This document shows, piece by piece, positions 7,452 to 16,556 of a DNA stretch of 64,000 bases (its first letter is position 1; every line of letters begins with the position of its first letter). The notes below the pieces were generated by a model. The model saw nothing but the letters and a program-made list of their open reading frames with translations. It was not told the origin of the DNA and did no database searches. This stretch comes from Gallaecimonas kandeliae (GTDB lineage Bacteria; Pseudomonadota; Gammaproteobacteria; Enterobacterales; Gallaecimonadaceae). The position numbers and the translations under genes were made by a program. Location of the stretch: assembly GCF_030450055.1 (NCBI RefSeq), contig NZ_CP118480.1:2569415-2633414 (forward strand). Direction: 5' to 3'.

Positions 7452-7469
7452 TGTGAGATATGGCTTACA
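7452..7469. promoter_or_regulatory. GacA/UvrY/VarA box upstream of csrB copy 3
   Basis: TGTGAGATATGGCTTACA differs from TGTAAG-N6-CTTACA at one defined position. Its centre is about 80 nt from the inferred start at 7380. It overlaps the last codons of the DUF962 gene (stop at 7465-7467). Confidence 0.82.
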
Positions 7470-7770
7470 TCCTATTGCCGAAAAAGCGGCGCAGCATCTG
7501 CCCGAACATCACCCAATCCCCCAGCAAGCTGTACCAGGGGTGGCTGAAAGTGGCAGGCTTGTTGTGCTCGAAAAAGAAGTGCCCTACCCAGGCGCAGCCG
7601 TAGCCGGCGACCGGCAGCCACCACAGCAGCGACCAGCGGCCTGTCAGCAGCGCGGCCAGCAGCAGAAGCAGCACCAGGGTTGAGCCCAGGTAGTGTAGGC
7701 GCCGGCACCAAGGGTCTTGGTGTTCGCCAAGGTAAAAAGGGTAGAACTCCTTGAACCTGTGGTACTTCAT
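7465..7770 (-). CDS. DUF962 (Mpo1-like) membrane protein
   Basis: About 101 residues with the family pattern: an N-terminal FKEFYPFYLGEHQDPWCRRLHYLG segment (histidines flanking a short loop), two hydrophobic helices, and a second histidine cluster in the VGHFFFEHNKPATFSHP region. Mpo1 of yeast is an iron-dependent dioxygenase of 2-hydroxy fatty acids with the same conserved histidines; that bacterial members do this is inference. ATG at 7770 is chosen because it overlaps the stop of the upstream GNAT gene (ATGA). Its 3' end overlaps the GacA box of csrB copy 3. Confidence 0.78.
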   Translation of the reverse strand: MKYHRFKEFYPFYLGEHQDPWCRRLHYLGSTLVLLLLLAALLTGRWSLLWWLPVAGYGCAWVGHFFFEHNKPATFSHPWYSLLGDWVMFGQMLRRFFGNRM

Positions 7771-8381
7771 AGCGTCTTCTGCCAAAGGGCGACCTCCAGA
7801 TCGTTGAAGGCCAGGCTACCTGCCTGGCTGAAACCCTGACGGGCAAAGAAATCGGCCTCTTCAGGCCGGCTCAACAGTAGGGCCAGGCAACCGCTGCCGG
7901 CATCGATGCTTGCCCTGGTGGCACCGTCCACCAGCATATTGCCCAGGCCCAGGCCACGATAGACGGGGGACACGGCCAGGAAGGCCAGCCAGTCGAAGCT
8001 GTCCTTGTCCACCTTGTCCACCAGTTGCTGCTCCAGCGCCAGCCATTGCTGGGTGGTGCCGAAGCCGGCGGTGAGCAGCATGGACAGCCGCCAACTCCAC
8101 AGCTTGCTCTTGCCCTGGGGCTCGGCCACCAGGCAGGCCACCCCCAGCAGGCTTTCCCCCTGGAAGCAGCCGAACAGCTTTTGCCGCCCCTGCCACAGGT
8201 GCTGAAGCTCGTCACGGATGGCCGAACGCAGCCGCTTTTCGAAGTCGGGGTGCTGAGCGTCGAACAGCTGCTGGAACAGGGGATCGTCCCGGTAACACTG
8301 GAAAAGAATGCTGCCGGCCTGGCGTAAATCTTCGGCAGTCAGCCAGGTCAGTTGATACTCTTGATTCAGGGCAGTGCTCAT
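7767..8381 (-). CDS. GNAT family N-acetyltransferase
   Basis: A 204-residue acetyltransferase. The acetyl-CoA-binding motif A is visible as LAVSPVYRGLGLGNMLVDGA near residue 140, followed by a FFARQGFSQAG segment typical of the end of the fold. The substrate is unknown; the pattern is like small-molecule acetyltransferases, not RimI. It is co-directional and overlapping with the DUF962 gene. The start at 8381 is 76 bp from the divergent DUF2789 gene. Confidence 0.8.
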   Translation of the reverse strand: MSTALNQEYQLTWLTAEDLRQAGSILFQCYRDDPLFQQLFDAQHPDFEKRLRSAIRDELQHLWQGRQKLFGCFQGESLLGVACLVAEPQGKSKLWSWRLSMLLTAGFGTTQQWLALEQQLVDKVDKDSFDWLAFLAVSPVYRGLGLGNMLVDGATRASIDAGSGCLALLLSRPEEADFFARQGFSQAGSLAFNDLEVALWQKTL

Positions 8382-8456
8382 GGGTCCATCCGTTGCGGTG
8401 CAGGCTCACTGACGCTAGCCTCATATCAACATTTTCGCAACACGGAGGCGTTCGTC

Positions 8457-8687
8457 ATGGAACAGCCCGTACATGGCCTGCCGGAGCTCTTTGCCCAACT
8501 GGGCCTGCCCAGCGGCCAGAAGGACATCGAAGGTTTTATCGCCCGTCACCAGGGCCTCAATGCCCGCACCAGCCTGGCCGACGCCCCCTTCTGGAGCCGC
8601 GCCCAGGCCAGTTTCCTGCGCGAGTGCTGGCGCGAAGATTCCGACTGGGCCGAGTGCATCGATGAACTGGACGTGCGTTTGCGCTGA
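8457..8687 (+). CDS. DUF2789 family protein
   Basis: A 76-residue acidic helical protein. The visible family pattern is MEQ...LPELFAQLGLPS, then a FIARH segment and APFWSRAQASFLREC. Function unknown. ATG at 8457 is preceded by ACGGAGG (8442-8448), which decides the start although the frame is open further upstream. Confidence 0.8.
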   Translation: MEQPVHGLPELFAQLGLPSGQKDIEGFIARHQGLNARTSLADAPFWSRAQASFLRECWREDSDWAECIDELDVRLR

Positions 8688-8700
8688 ATTTGTGGATCAT

Positions 8701-8722
8701 AGGGCTCCCGCAATGGAGCCCT
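8701..8722 (+). promoter_or_regulatory. Hairpin enclosing the ribosome binding site of the next gene
   Basis: A perfect 8-bp stem AGGGCTCC/GGAGCCCT (8701-8708 and 8715-8722, 6-nt loop) ends 4 nt before ATG 8727. The only Shine-Dalgarno-like sequence, GGAG (8715-8718), sits in the 3' arm and would be hidden when folded. There is no T tract, so it is not a classical terminator. Confidence 0.55.
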
Positions 8723-8726
8723 CACC

Positions 8727-8987
8727 ATGTCCAGCGAACTGAACGACGTTATCCAGGCCCTCAAGGCCGAAGGGCACAGGCCGACCCTGGCCCTGGTCAA
8801 GGCACGGCTGAAAAGCCCCCTGCCCCTGCCGGTTATCATCAAGGCCCTGCAGGGTGAGCCACTGCCCGAGCAGACCCCGCCTCCCGAGCCTTTCAGTGCC
8901 GCCCAAAAAGCCTGGTTGGACGACTTCGTGGCCACCAAGATCCAAGAGGCCCTGGCCCACCACGGACTTCTTGAGGACAAGGGCTGA
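8727..8987 (+). CDS. Small conserved hypothetical protein, possible helix-turn-helix
   Basis: Eighty-six residues, no signal or membrane segment. The N-terminal part (DVIQALKAEGHRPTLALVK...LPLPVIIKALQ) looks like a small winged-helix or HTH fold of the kind that precedes plasmid KfrA-type proteins; the C-terminus is an amphipathic helix with WLDDFVATKIQEAL. DNA binding is only a suggestion. Its stop (TGATG) overlaps the start of the Zn-ribbon gene downstream, so both are probably expressed together. Confidence 0.6.
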   Translation: MSSELNDVIQALKAEGHRPTLALVKARLKSPLPLPVIIKALQGEPLPEQTPPPEPFSAAQKAWLDDFVATKIQEALAHHGLLEDKG

Positions 8988-9757
8988 TGTACCTGCTGGA
9001 TGTGAGCTTCGATCTCTTTGAGGACAGCCAGGTGCAGCTGGTTGAGGGCGCCGTGATGCGGCTCTTCGACGCCTGGCGCCACCAGGGCCAGGTGCTGGGC
9101 CGGGAGCTGCCCACCTGGATAAAAGAAGGCAGCCTCAACCTGCGGGTGGTCTGCCCCGAGCCGGATAGCCTGCATCAAAAATACCTGTCACCGGCCGGCC
9201 GCCACGCCTTGGCCAAGCTCGCCGAGGCCGGCCTGACCCAGCCCCGCATCAAGCTGCTGGGCCGGGATCTCTTCTCCGATACCACGGCCGAAGAAGGCTC
9301 CCCCAGTTGGCAGCTGCTCTATGCCACCTTCGTGCACAACTGCAGCCCGCTGCGCAGCGGCGACAGCCTGGCCCCCATCCCCCTCTACCGGGTGCCGGCC
9401 ATCGCCAACGGCGACCACAAGCTGTTACTGCGCTGGCAGGACGACTGGATGGCCTGCGACCAATTGCAGATGAACGGGGTCAGCGCCGAGCAGGCCGCCC
9501 TGTTCGAGCTGGGCGATCCCAAGAGCCCCCTGGGCAGGCGCGGCCACGACTTTGCCAAGCGCACCGAGTACCTGACCAAGATCCCCACTTACTACTACCT
9601 GTACCGGGTAGGGGGTGAGAGCCTGGAGGCGGAGCAAAACCGCCCCTGCCCAGGCTGCGGCGCCCCCTGGCGCCTGGCGGACACCCTGCACGGCATCATC
9701 GATTTCAAATGCGACGAATGCCGACTGGTATCCAACCTGAGCTGGGACTTCCAATAA
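8987..9757 (+). CDS. DUF2310 family zinc-ribbon protein
   Basis: A 256-residue soluble protein ending in a zinc ribbon: CPGC at about residue 219 and CDEC about 22 residues later, close to the C-terminus. The family is described as Zn-ribbon-containing and possibly nucleic-acid-binding. The remaining ~210 residues show no catalytic motif. The start overlaps the preceding small gene by one base. No stop-proximal terminator is seen before the convergent syd gene 6 bp away. Confidence 0.75.
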   Translation: MYLLDVSFDLFEDSQVQLVEGAVMRLFDAWRHQGQVLGRELPTWIKEGSLNLRVVCPEPDSLHQKYLSPAGRHALAKLAEAGLTQPRIKLLGRDLFSDTTAEEGSPSWQLLYATFVHNCSPLRSGDSLAPIPLYRVPAIANGDHKLLLRWQDDWMACDQLQMNGVSAEQAALFELGDPKSPLGRRGHDFAKRTEYLTKIPTYYYLYRVGGESLEAEQNRPCPGCGAPWRLADTLHGIIDFKCDECRLVSNLSWDFQ

Positions 9758-9763
9758 GGGCTG

Positions 9764-10279
9764 TCAGGCCTCGCTTGCGCTGAGGTTGTCGAGGAACTCG
9801 GCCAGGCTGGGGGCCAGCACTTCCCTGGCCTCCTGGCCCACCGGCTCCAGCACCACGGCGCCGCTTTCGTTGTCGATGCTCAGCAGCAGATCCTCGTCGT
9901 CGGTACAGGCGATAAAGAGGGTGATGGGCTGCTTGAGTCGCCGCTTCATCAGCACATGGCCGATGAGGTTCTCCTGGAGCCGTTCAAAATCGGCCTGGTT
10001 CCAGGCCCCCAGCAACAACACTTCACCGCGCTGGTGCCGGACCTTGAGATGCTCCATGAAGTAATGGCCATAGTAGGCCTTGACGCTGGGATGCAGCGCC
10101 AGCTCCAGGGCTTTTTCGAGATCGGTAAATAGGCCTGGGGGGTCCCGCTTCACCGGCTGCCAGCGGCCGTCGCCCTCGCAAGGGGAAGGCCAGTCGGGAT
10201 CAGGCTGGTATCGCCAGCAGGGGTTGTCTTGGGGCAGGCGGGCGAACAGGCGCTCCAGGGCGGCAAGGCTGTGGTCCAT
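9764..10279 (-). CDS. syd: Syd, SecY-interacting protein
   Basis: Cytoplasmic acidic protein of about 171 residues that binds SecY and is thought to check translocon assembly. The family opening (ALERLFARLP...PCWRYQP) and the GAWNQADFERLQENLIGHVLMKRRL core are visible. The frame is open far upstream on this strand, overlapping queF, but the ATG at 10279 gives the family length and faces queF (start 10334) divergently, as in E. coli. Confidence 0.9.
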   Translation of the reverse strand: MDHSLAALERLFARLPQDNPCWRYQPDPDWPSPCEGDGRWQPVKRDPPGLFTDLEKALELALHPSVKAYYGHYFMEHLKVRHQRGEVLLLGAWNQADFERLQENLIGHVLMKRRLKQPITLFIACTDDEDLLLSIDNESGAVVLEPVGQEAREVLAPSLAEFLDNLSASEA

Positions 10280-10333
10280 CAAAGGCGGCTCTTGGGATAC
10301 AATGGCAGGCCAGTTTAGCCAAGGCCGCGAGCA

Positions 10334-11185
10334 ATGCCAAAGAACCCGCTTTACCAAGGTGCCAAGGAACTGGCCGATCTGCCGCTGGGCAAGACCACGG
10401 CCTACCAGGACCAGTACGATCCCAGCCTGCTGCACGGGGTGCCGCGCAGCCTTAACCGCGACAGCCTCGAGCTGGGCGACAGCCTGCCCTTCGTGGGGGA
10501 AGACATCTGGAACGGCTACGAGCTCTCCTGGCTCAATGCCCGCGGCAAGCCGGTGGTGGCCTTGGCCCAGTTTCGCTTCCCCGCCACCAGCCCGCGCCTG
10601 GTGGAGTCCAAGTCCTTCAAGCTCTACCTGAACAGCTTCAACCAGAGCCGCTTCGAGAGCACGGATGCCGTCAAGGCCGCCCTGGTAAAGGACTTGTCCG
10701 CCACCGCCGGCGGCGAGGCCACCGTGACTCTTTACGGCCCTGAAGAGCTCGACGCCCTGCCCCTCGGCCACCAAGAAGGCGACTGCATCGACGGGCTGGA
10801 CATCGAGGTCAGCCACTATGACTTCGACCCCGGCCTGCTGGACGGCATCGGCGGCAGCGAGATGGTGGAGGAAAAGCTGGTCAGCCACCTGCTCAAGTCC
10901 AACTGCCTCATCACTTCTCAGCCTGACTGGGGTTCGGTGCAGATCCACTACCGAGGCCCGCGCATCGACCGCGAGAAGCTGCTGCGCTATATCATCAGCT
11001 TTCGCCAGCACAACGAATTCCACGAGCAGTGCGTGGAGCGGATCTACATGGATCTCAAGCACCGCCTGGACCCGCAGTTCCTGCTGGTGTCGGCCCGTTA
11101 CACCCGCCGCGGCGGCCTGGACATCAACCCCTGGCGGGCAAGCGAGCCTGTCGCCATGGGTAACCCCCGCCTGCCCCGCCAGTGA
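10334..11185 (+). CDS. queF: QueF, NADPH-dependent 7-cyano-7-deazaguanine reductase
   Basis: Reduces preQ0 to preQ1 in queuosine synthesis for tRNA. The 283-residue length fits the long bimodular (YqcD/E. coli) type. Visible motifs are the QueF signature [17 protein letters not shown] near residue 90, and the catalytic cysteine in [14 protein letters not shown] near residue 195. The ATG at 10334 gives a family-length protein. A strong terminator follows immediately. Confidence 0.94.
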   Translation: MPKNPLYQGAKELADLPLGKTTAYQDQYDPSLLHGVPRSLNRDSLELGDSLPFVGEDIWNGYELSWLNARGKPVVALAQFRFPATSPRLVESKSFKLYLNSFNQSRFESTDAVKAALVKDLSATAGGEATVTLYGPEELDALPLGHQEGDCIDGLDIEVSHYDFDPGLLDGIGGSEMVEEKLVSHLLKSNCLITSQPDWGSVQIHYRGPRIDREKLLRYIISFRQHNEFHEQCVERIYMDLKHRLDPQFLLVSARYTRRGGLDINPWRASEPVAMGNPRLPRQ

Positions 11186-11186
11186 C

Positions 11187-11217
11187 AAAAAAGCCCGCCG
11201 AACGGCGGGCTTTTTTG
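11187..11217. terminator. Terminator after queF
   Basis: AAAAAAGCCCGCCG-AAC-type hairpin with a 7-bp GC stem followed by TTTTTT. The A-run on the left makes it able to work in both directions. Confidence 0.9.
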
Positions 11218-11509
11218 TCAGGTATTGAAGGTCGCCTTCCCACCATGGGCCAGGTAGGCGGCATCGGCTCCAGGCTTCCCTGGCCTTCCTCCAAGAGGGC
11301 AAGATTGTAAGCGCACCGGTTCTCTCAACGCTGGCACGGCTCCTCGGCCAGCACCGAAAGGCTCAGACAGTTAACAAAAATGGCAAAAATGGCTTCATGG
11401 CGCCTCCCTGGGTCATTATGCTTGGATTATCAGGCTGGTATGGTAACGACAAGCCCCTAGCGCACAACGCCGATCCGACCTCCGGTATAAGGACAACAAC
11501 AAATCGGAC
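11218..11509. other. Intergenic region upstream of the TPR/GGDEF operon
   Basis: No gene is visible in these 292 bp. A TATAAG at 11486-11491 could be a -10, but no matching -35 was found. An AAGGA at 11489-11493 is 16 nt before the ATG, which is far for a ribosome binding site. Otherwise I see nothing in it. Confidence 0.4.
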
Positions 11510-13657
11510 ATGAAAAGAGTCCTGCTTTGCCTCATGCTCATCAGCCTGCCGGTACTGGCTTTCGACCAGGAACAGCTGTTCGACGCCCGGATCCAGGTTC
11601 TTCAAGCCCCAGACAAGGCCATCAGCCTGGCCGACCAGGTTCTGGCGGACAAGGCCGACGGCTTGGCGTTCCAGGCGCTGCTGCTAAAGGGCTGGGCCTT
11701 GCTGGCAAAGCATGCCAGCAGAGACAGCATGGATCCCGTCCTCGACCAGTTGAAGACGCGGGCCGCCGCAGGCACTGATCCCCTGCAGAAGGCCGACTAC
11801 GCCTACCTCAAGGCCAAGGTGCTGATCTATTTCGACTCCGATCTCAACCGCGCTTTGCCACTGCTGGAAGAGGCCATGAGCTACTGCCGCCCCTTCAACC
11901 AGCTGCGGGCCTACCAGTATTGCGCCGAGATCAGTTCCAGCGCCGCCCATGTCTATGCCTTCATCGGTGACCTGGACAAGGCCCGCAATCTCATCTCCGA
12001 CAGCTATCGCTTCGCCAAGCTGGGGGGACGCAACAACATCTACCTGGAGCTCAAGTTGCTGGAAGCGGCCCTGGCCCGGCGCCAGAACCAGCCGGCCCAG
12101 TCACTGACCCTGCTCAAGGAGACAGAGCTGGAAGCCGAGCAACTGGGCGACAAGCTCTACCAGGGCAAGGCCCTTAGCCGCCAGGGGATGATCTACGCCG
12201 GCCTGGGCCAGTACAAGCAGGCAGAGCAGGCCCAGATGGACGCCCTGGCCCTCTTCCAGAAACTCGATGACCAGGACGATCTGGCTATCAGCTTCCGCTA
12301 CTTGGGGGAGCTAATGCTGGCCACCGACAGGCCGCAACTGGCCCTGGTGCAGTTCTATAACGCCCTGGACATCGTCAACCGCCTGGGCCAGGCCATGGCC
12401 GCCGGCCAGCTGCTGATGGACATAGGCCAGGGCTACCTGAGCCTCGGTAAACTGGACAAGGCTGAGGCCATGCTGACCCAAGCCAAGGAGCAGCTGACCC
12501 GCCTCCAGGGCAGCCTCTACCTGCCCAAGGCCAATTACCAGTTGGGCAAGCTCTACCTGGCCCAGCACCAGGACGACAAGGCGGCCCTCGCCCTCCAGGC
12601 CGCCATCGACGGCGCCGAAGCCAACCCCACAGTGGAGCGGGAACTCCACAGCAAGGCTCTTCAGGCCCTGGCCGGCCTCTATGAAAGCCAGGGCCAGTAC
12701 CAAAAGGCCCTGGAAGTCACCAAGACCCTGGCTAATTTGAATAGCGGCGCCAAGCCCAGCCAGATCACCGTCAAGGTCTCGGCGCCACCACCGGCGGCGC
12801 CACCGGCCAAAGAGCCGGCCCTGCCACCGCTGGCGGTGGCTTTGGGCCTTGCCCTTGGCGCCGGCGGCTGCTGGCTGGGCCTGGCCGGCTGGCGCCGCCA
12901 CCAGCGCCAACGGCACCTGGCCGGTGCCGGCCAACACCCTGCCACCGGTTTCATGAACATCAACGCTTTCCTCCAGGAAGGGGACCAGATGCTGAGCGAG
13001 CTGCGCCTGGCCATGGATCTCAGTCCCCTTTCCGCCGGCCAGGCCAACCACCAGCCTCTGGCCGCCGTGCTCTGCCGCTTGTCCGGCATGGCCGAGGTCT
13101 ACGAGAGCCTCGGCTTTCAGGAAACCCGGCGCCGCTTCGGCCACTTCGCCAAGCAGCTGACCCTGGCCCTGCCGGAAGCCAGGATGCTGGTGCAACCCTC
13201 CCGGGACCTGCTGCTGTTCGTGCTCTCCAGCCCCGGCTACAGCCAGGAGGACAGCCTCACCATGCGGCTGCGCCAGATCCTCGACAAGGCCGCCCGCCAG
13301 TCGGGCCTGGACGTGGGCCAGCAGACCCTGACCGGCACCCTGCTGCCGCTGCTGCCCTACCACCCCAGGGTGGGCAGCGCCATGACGGTGCTCGAAACCC
13401 TGCTCTTTGCCCAGCACCTGGCCGCCCTCGACAGCCCCCAGGCCGACATCTGGGTGATAGGCCTGAGCTGCACCCTGCCCTCGGCCCTGGCCGAGCCGGT
13501 CAGGGACAGCCTCGGCGAGGCCATCCAGAAGGGCACCATCAAGGTGACGGGGCTGCCCTACTCGGATTTGATGCAGAGATTGCAACAGCTCAATGCAAGC
13601 CAAGAGACTTTCGCGGTAAACTGGCCCAATAAAGAACAGGCTCTGCCAATATCATGA
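11510..13657 (+). CDS. Periplasmic TPR protein with membrane helix and degenerate GGDEF-like C-terminus
   Basis: The 715-residue protein starts with a signal peptide (MKRVLLCLMLISLPVLA). Residues ~20-425 are tetratricopeptide-like helices, for example ALSRQGMIYAGLGQYKQAEQ and ALAGLYESQGQYQKALEV. A proline/alanine linker and a membrane helix (about 440-465) follow. The last ~220 residues have the outline of a GGDEF domain (TGFMNINAFLQE where TGLPNRRAF is expected, and an LRQILDKAARQSG segment), but the GG(D/E)EF motif is absent, so it should not make c-di-GMP. It overlaps the active cyclase gene by 4 nt (ATGA) and may sense a periplasmic signal for it. The GGDEF assignment is my inference. Confidence 0.72.
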   Translation: MKRVLLCLMLISLPVLAFDQEQLFDARIQVLQAPDKAISLADQVLADKADGLAFQALLLKGWALLAKHASRDSMDPVLDQLKTRAAAGTDPLQKADYAYLKAKVLIYFDSDLNRALPLLEEAMSYCRPFNQLRAYQYCAEISSSAAHVYAFIGDLDKARNLISDSYRFAKLGGRNNIYLELKLLEAALARRQNQPAQSLTLLKETELEAEQLGDKLYQGKALSRQGMIYAGLGQYKQAEQAQMDALALFQKLDDQDDLAISFRYLGELMLATDRPQLALVQFYNALDIVNRLGQAMAAGQLLMDIGQGYLSLGKLDKAEAMLTQAKEQLTRLQGSLYLPKANYQLGKLYLAQHQDDKAALALQAAIDGAEANPTVERELHSKALQALAGLYESQGQYQKALEVTKTLANLNSGAKPSQITVKVSAPPPAAPPAKEPALPPLAVALGLALGAGGCWLGLAGWRRHQRQRHLAGAGQHPATGFMNINAFLQEGDQMLSELRLAMDLSPLSAGQANHQPLAAVLCRLSGMAEVYESLGFQETRRRFGHFAKQLTLALPEARMLVQPSRDLLLFVLSSPGYSQEDSLTMRLRQILDKAARQSGLDVGQQTLTGTLLPLLPYHPRVGSAMTVLETLLFAQHLAALDSPQADIWVIGLSCTLPSALAEPVRDSLGEAIQKGTIKVTGLPYSDLMQRLQQLNASQETFAVNWPNKEQALPIS

Positions 13658-15195
13658 GTGACCCTATCGATATGGACGCCAAGCTGCGGGAAAGACTGGC
13701 CGCCAGCCTTCGCCTCCAGGAGCAGCAACGCCGGGATATCCAGAACCAGCTGGATGCCGTCAGCCAACTGTTGCAACGGACCTGCCACCTGGCCTTTGGC
13801 CTGGATCCCGAGCTCGACGAGAGCCTCAAACGGCTCACCAACCTGGTGCTCAACCCCGAGAACCTGGGCCGCAGCCTGGCCCAACTGCTGGCCATCAACG
13901 ACCAGCTCAACCAGCAGCAGGACCGCCAGGAACAGCGCCTGGGCGGCTGGCAGACGACCCTCACCGAGACCCTCAAGCAGCTGCATCACATCAATGGCCT
14001 GCCGACGGACCTGCGCCGCCAGCTGAAAAGCCTGATCACCGACCTGCACCTGCCCAGGGTCACCCTCTACCGGCTGTTGCCCGCCACCCAGGAAGCCCTG
14101 AGCCTGCTGCTCAAGGTGGTATCCCTGCAGAGGCGCAGCCCCGACAGCTTCGGCGGCCACCCCCACCAGGGCGACCCCGAGGTGCTGGACCAGCTGATGT
14201 CCCTGGTCTCCAGCCTCAAGCTGTCCGGCGCCGACCACGAGCTGCACCAGATCCGCCGCCAGTTACTGTCCCCCCTGTCCCAGGACGCCCTGCTGAAACT
14301 CTGCCTGGATTTCCTGCAGGTGCTGGTCAAGGTGCTGGACCAGGAGCGGCAGCTGGCCAAACAGTTCCTCAGTATCGCCGGCGCCAGCCTGCACAACCTG
14401 CAACAGCACACCTGCAATGCCCTGGCCCACTGCCAAGCCCTGGACGAGAGCCGCAAGGAGCTCAATGCCCGCTTCTCGGCCCAGCTGGCCGCCCTGGACC
14501 AGGCCATGGAGAACCGCTCCTGGCCGGAAATGTTCTCCGGCATGGCCGCCTTGACCCAGCTCTGGCAACAGAAGCAGGCCCAGGAGGACGAACACCAGCA
14601 ACAGCTGCAAGGCCGCCTGGAAGATCTCAAACACCAGATAGCGGAGCTGGAGCTCCAGGCCCAGCAATACCGGGATCGCCTGGCCCAGCAGCGCCTGGAC
14701 AGCCTCCACGACAGCCTGACCCAACTGCCCAACCGCGCCGCCTTCGACGAGCGGCTGTCGGTGGAACACAAACGCCTGCAACGCTTTGGCCACCCCCTGT
14801 GGCTGGCGGTGCTGGACATCGACCATTTCAAGGAAATCAACGACAAGTACGGGCACACGGCCGGCGACAAGACGCTGCGCTTCATCGCCCACACCATCAG
14901 GCGCGCCCTGCGTGAGACCGACTTCGTGGCCCGCTACGGTGGCGAGGAGTTCGTGATCATCTTCCCCGAACTGACCGAGACCGACATCAATCGCCCGCTG
15001 GAGAAACTCCACCAGGCGGTGCGCCAGATCCCCTTCAAGTTCAAGGATGAAGACGTGCGGATCACGATATCCATAGGTGCCACAGAAGTGGCGCCCCACG
15101 AGCAACCCATGCTGGCCTTCGAAAGGGCCGACCAGGCCCTCTACCAGGCCAAGCGCGGCGGCCGAAACCAGGTTGTGATCCTGCCCAAGGAGTAA
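13654..15195 (+). CDS. Diguanylate cyclase (GGEEF) with long helical N-terminus
   Basis: Predicted to make c-di-GMP from two GTP. Residues ~1-345 are helical and glutamine/leucine rich, with a probable coiled coil at about 310-350 that would help dimerisation. The C-terminal GGDEF domain starts at [16 protein letters not shown], carries the metal-binding [14 protein letters not shown] segment and the active-site RYGGEEF. RETD five residues before GGEEF is an intact inhibitory I-site. No signal peptide or membrane helix is seen, so it is cytoplasmic. The ATGA overlap with the upstream TPR gene and the 2-bp gap to ppnN place it in one operon. Confidence 0.9.
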   Translation: MSDPIDMDAKLRERLAASLRLQEQQRRDIQNQLDAVSQLLQRTCHLAFGLDPELDESLKRLTNLVLNPENLGRSLAQLLAINDQLNQQQDRQEQRLGGWQTTLTETLKQLHHINGLPTDLRRQLKSLITDLHLPRVTLYRLLPATQEALSLLLKVVSLQRRSPDSFGGHPHQGDPEVLDQLMSLVSSLKLSGADHELHQIRRQLLSPLSQDALLKLCLDFLQVLVKVLDQERQLAKQFLSIAGASLHNLQQHTCNALAHCQALDESRKELNARFSAQLAALDQAMENRSWPEMFSGMAALTQLWQQKQAQEDEHQQQLQGRLEDLKHQIAELELQAQQYRDRLAQQRLDSLHDSLTQLPNRAAFDERLSVEHKRLQRFGHPLWLAVLDIDHFKEINDKYGHTAGDKTLRFIAHTIRRALRETDFVARYGGEEFVIIFPELTETDINRPLEKLHQAVRQIPFKFKDEDVRITISIGATEVAPHEQPMLAFERADQALYQAKRGGRNQVVILPKE

Positions 15196-15197
15196 GG

Positions 15198-16556
15198 ATG
15201 ATCGTCCAACTGAGTCCCATCGGCAGCATGAGTCTGCTGTCGCAACTGGAAGTGGACAGCCTCAAGGCCAGTTCCAGATCCAACCTCTACCAGCTGTTCA
15301 GAAATTGCTGCCTGGCGGTGTTGAACTCCGGCAGCCAGACCGACTCTTCCAAGGAAATTCTGGAGAAATTCAAGACCTTCGAGGTCAACGTGCTGCGCCG
15401 CGAGCGAGGCGTCAAGCTGGAGCTGGTGGGGCCGCCGGAAGATGCCTTCGTGGACGGCAAGCTCATCCGCGGTATCCACGAGAACCTCTTTTCGGTGCTG
15501 CGGGACATCCTCTACGTGTCCAGCCACCTCGAGCAGCGCCACGACTTCAACCTGACCCAGGCCAGCCACGTCACCAACCTGGTGTTCGCCATACTGCGCA
15601 ACGCCAGCGCCTTGAAGCCCAGCCCAGATCCCAACATGATCGTCTGCTGGGGCGGCCACTCCATCAGCGACGTCGAGTACGCCTACTGCCATGACGTGGG
15701 CTACCAGTTGGGGCTGCGCGAACTGAACATCGTCACCGGTTGCGGCCCGGGCGCCATGGAGGGCCCCATGCAGGGCGCCACCATAGGCCACGCCAAGCAG
15801 CGGGTGCTGGGGGCCCGCTACCTGGGGCTGACCGAGCCGTCCATCATCGCCGCCGAGCCCCCCAACCCCATCGTCAACGAACTGATCATCTTGCCGGACA
15901 TCGAAAAACGCCTGGAGGCCTTCGTACGCATGGCCCACGGCATAGTGGTGTTCCCCGGCGGCGTGGGCACGGCCGAGGAGATCCTCTACCTGCTGGGGAT
16001 CCTGATGCACCCCGAGAACCACAAGCAAAGCCTGCCGGTGATCTTCACGGGGCCCAAGGAAAGCGCCGACTACTTCGCCAAGCTGGACGAGTTCATCCGC
16101 GCCACCTTGGGGATGGAAGCCAGCAACCACTACCAGATCATCATCGACGACGCCGACATGGTGGCCCGCCACCTCAAGGCCGCCATGCCGGAAGTGCTGG
16201 CCTACCGCCGCGCCGAAGGGGACGCCTTCTATTACAACTGGTCGTTGAAGATAGAGCCCGAGTTGCAACTGCCCTTCGAGCCCACCCATGACGCCATGGC
16301 CGAGCTCAACCTGCACCCCAACCAGAGCAAGGTCTCCCTGGCCGCCAACCTGCGCCGGGCCTTCTCCGGCATAGTGGCCGGCAACGTCAAGGAGCAGGGC
16401 ATTCGCGCCGTGGAGAAACACGGCCCCTTCCGCATCGACGGCGACGCCAAGATCATGGCCGACATGGACAGGCTGCTCAAAGACTTCGTGGCCCAGGGCC
16501 GCATGAAGCTGCCCGGCAGCACCTATAGGCCCTGCTTCGAGCTCGCCCAGCGCTGA
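15198..16556 (+). CDS. ppnN: PpnN, pyrimidine/purine nucleotide 5'-monophosphate nucleosidase
   Basis: Cleaves nucleoside monophosphates to base and ribose 5-phosphate; in E. coli the enzyme is stimulated by (p)ppGpp. The 452-residue protein has the LOG-family core with [14 protein letters not shown] and [13 protein letters not shown] (about residues 178-262), and the N- and C-terminal extensions typical of the YgdH type. It follows the cyclase gene by 2 bp and overlaps xni by one base. Confidence 0.92.
   Translation: MIVQLSPIGSMSLLSQLEVDSLKASSRSNLYQLFRNCCLAVLNSGSQTDSSKEILEKFKTFEVNVLRRERGVKLELVGPPEDAFVDGKLIRGIHENLFSVLRDILYVSSHLEQRHDFNLTQASHVTNLVFAILRNASALKPSPDPNMIVCWGGHSISDVEYAYCHDVGYQLGLRELNIVTGCGPGAMEGPMQGATIGHAKQRVLGARYLGLTEPSIIAAEPPNPIVNELIILPDIEKRLEAFVRMAHGIVVFPGGVGTAEEILYLLGILMHPENHKQSLPVIFTGPKESADYFAKLDEFIRATLGMEASNHYQIIIDDADMVARHLKAAMPEVLAYRRAEGDAFYYNWSLKIEPELQLPFEPTHDAMAELNLHPNQSKVSLAANLRRAFSGIVAGNVKEQGIRAVEKHGPFRIDGDAKIMADMDRLLKDFVAQGRMKLPGSTYRPCFELAQR

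Noticed and set aside
10280-11302. N-terminal extension of Syd to 512 codons
   Set aside because: The extension lies antisense to queF, has a composition typical of a shadow frame, and Syd of normal length starts at 10279.
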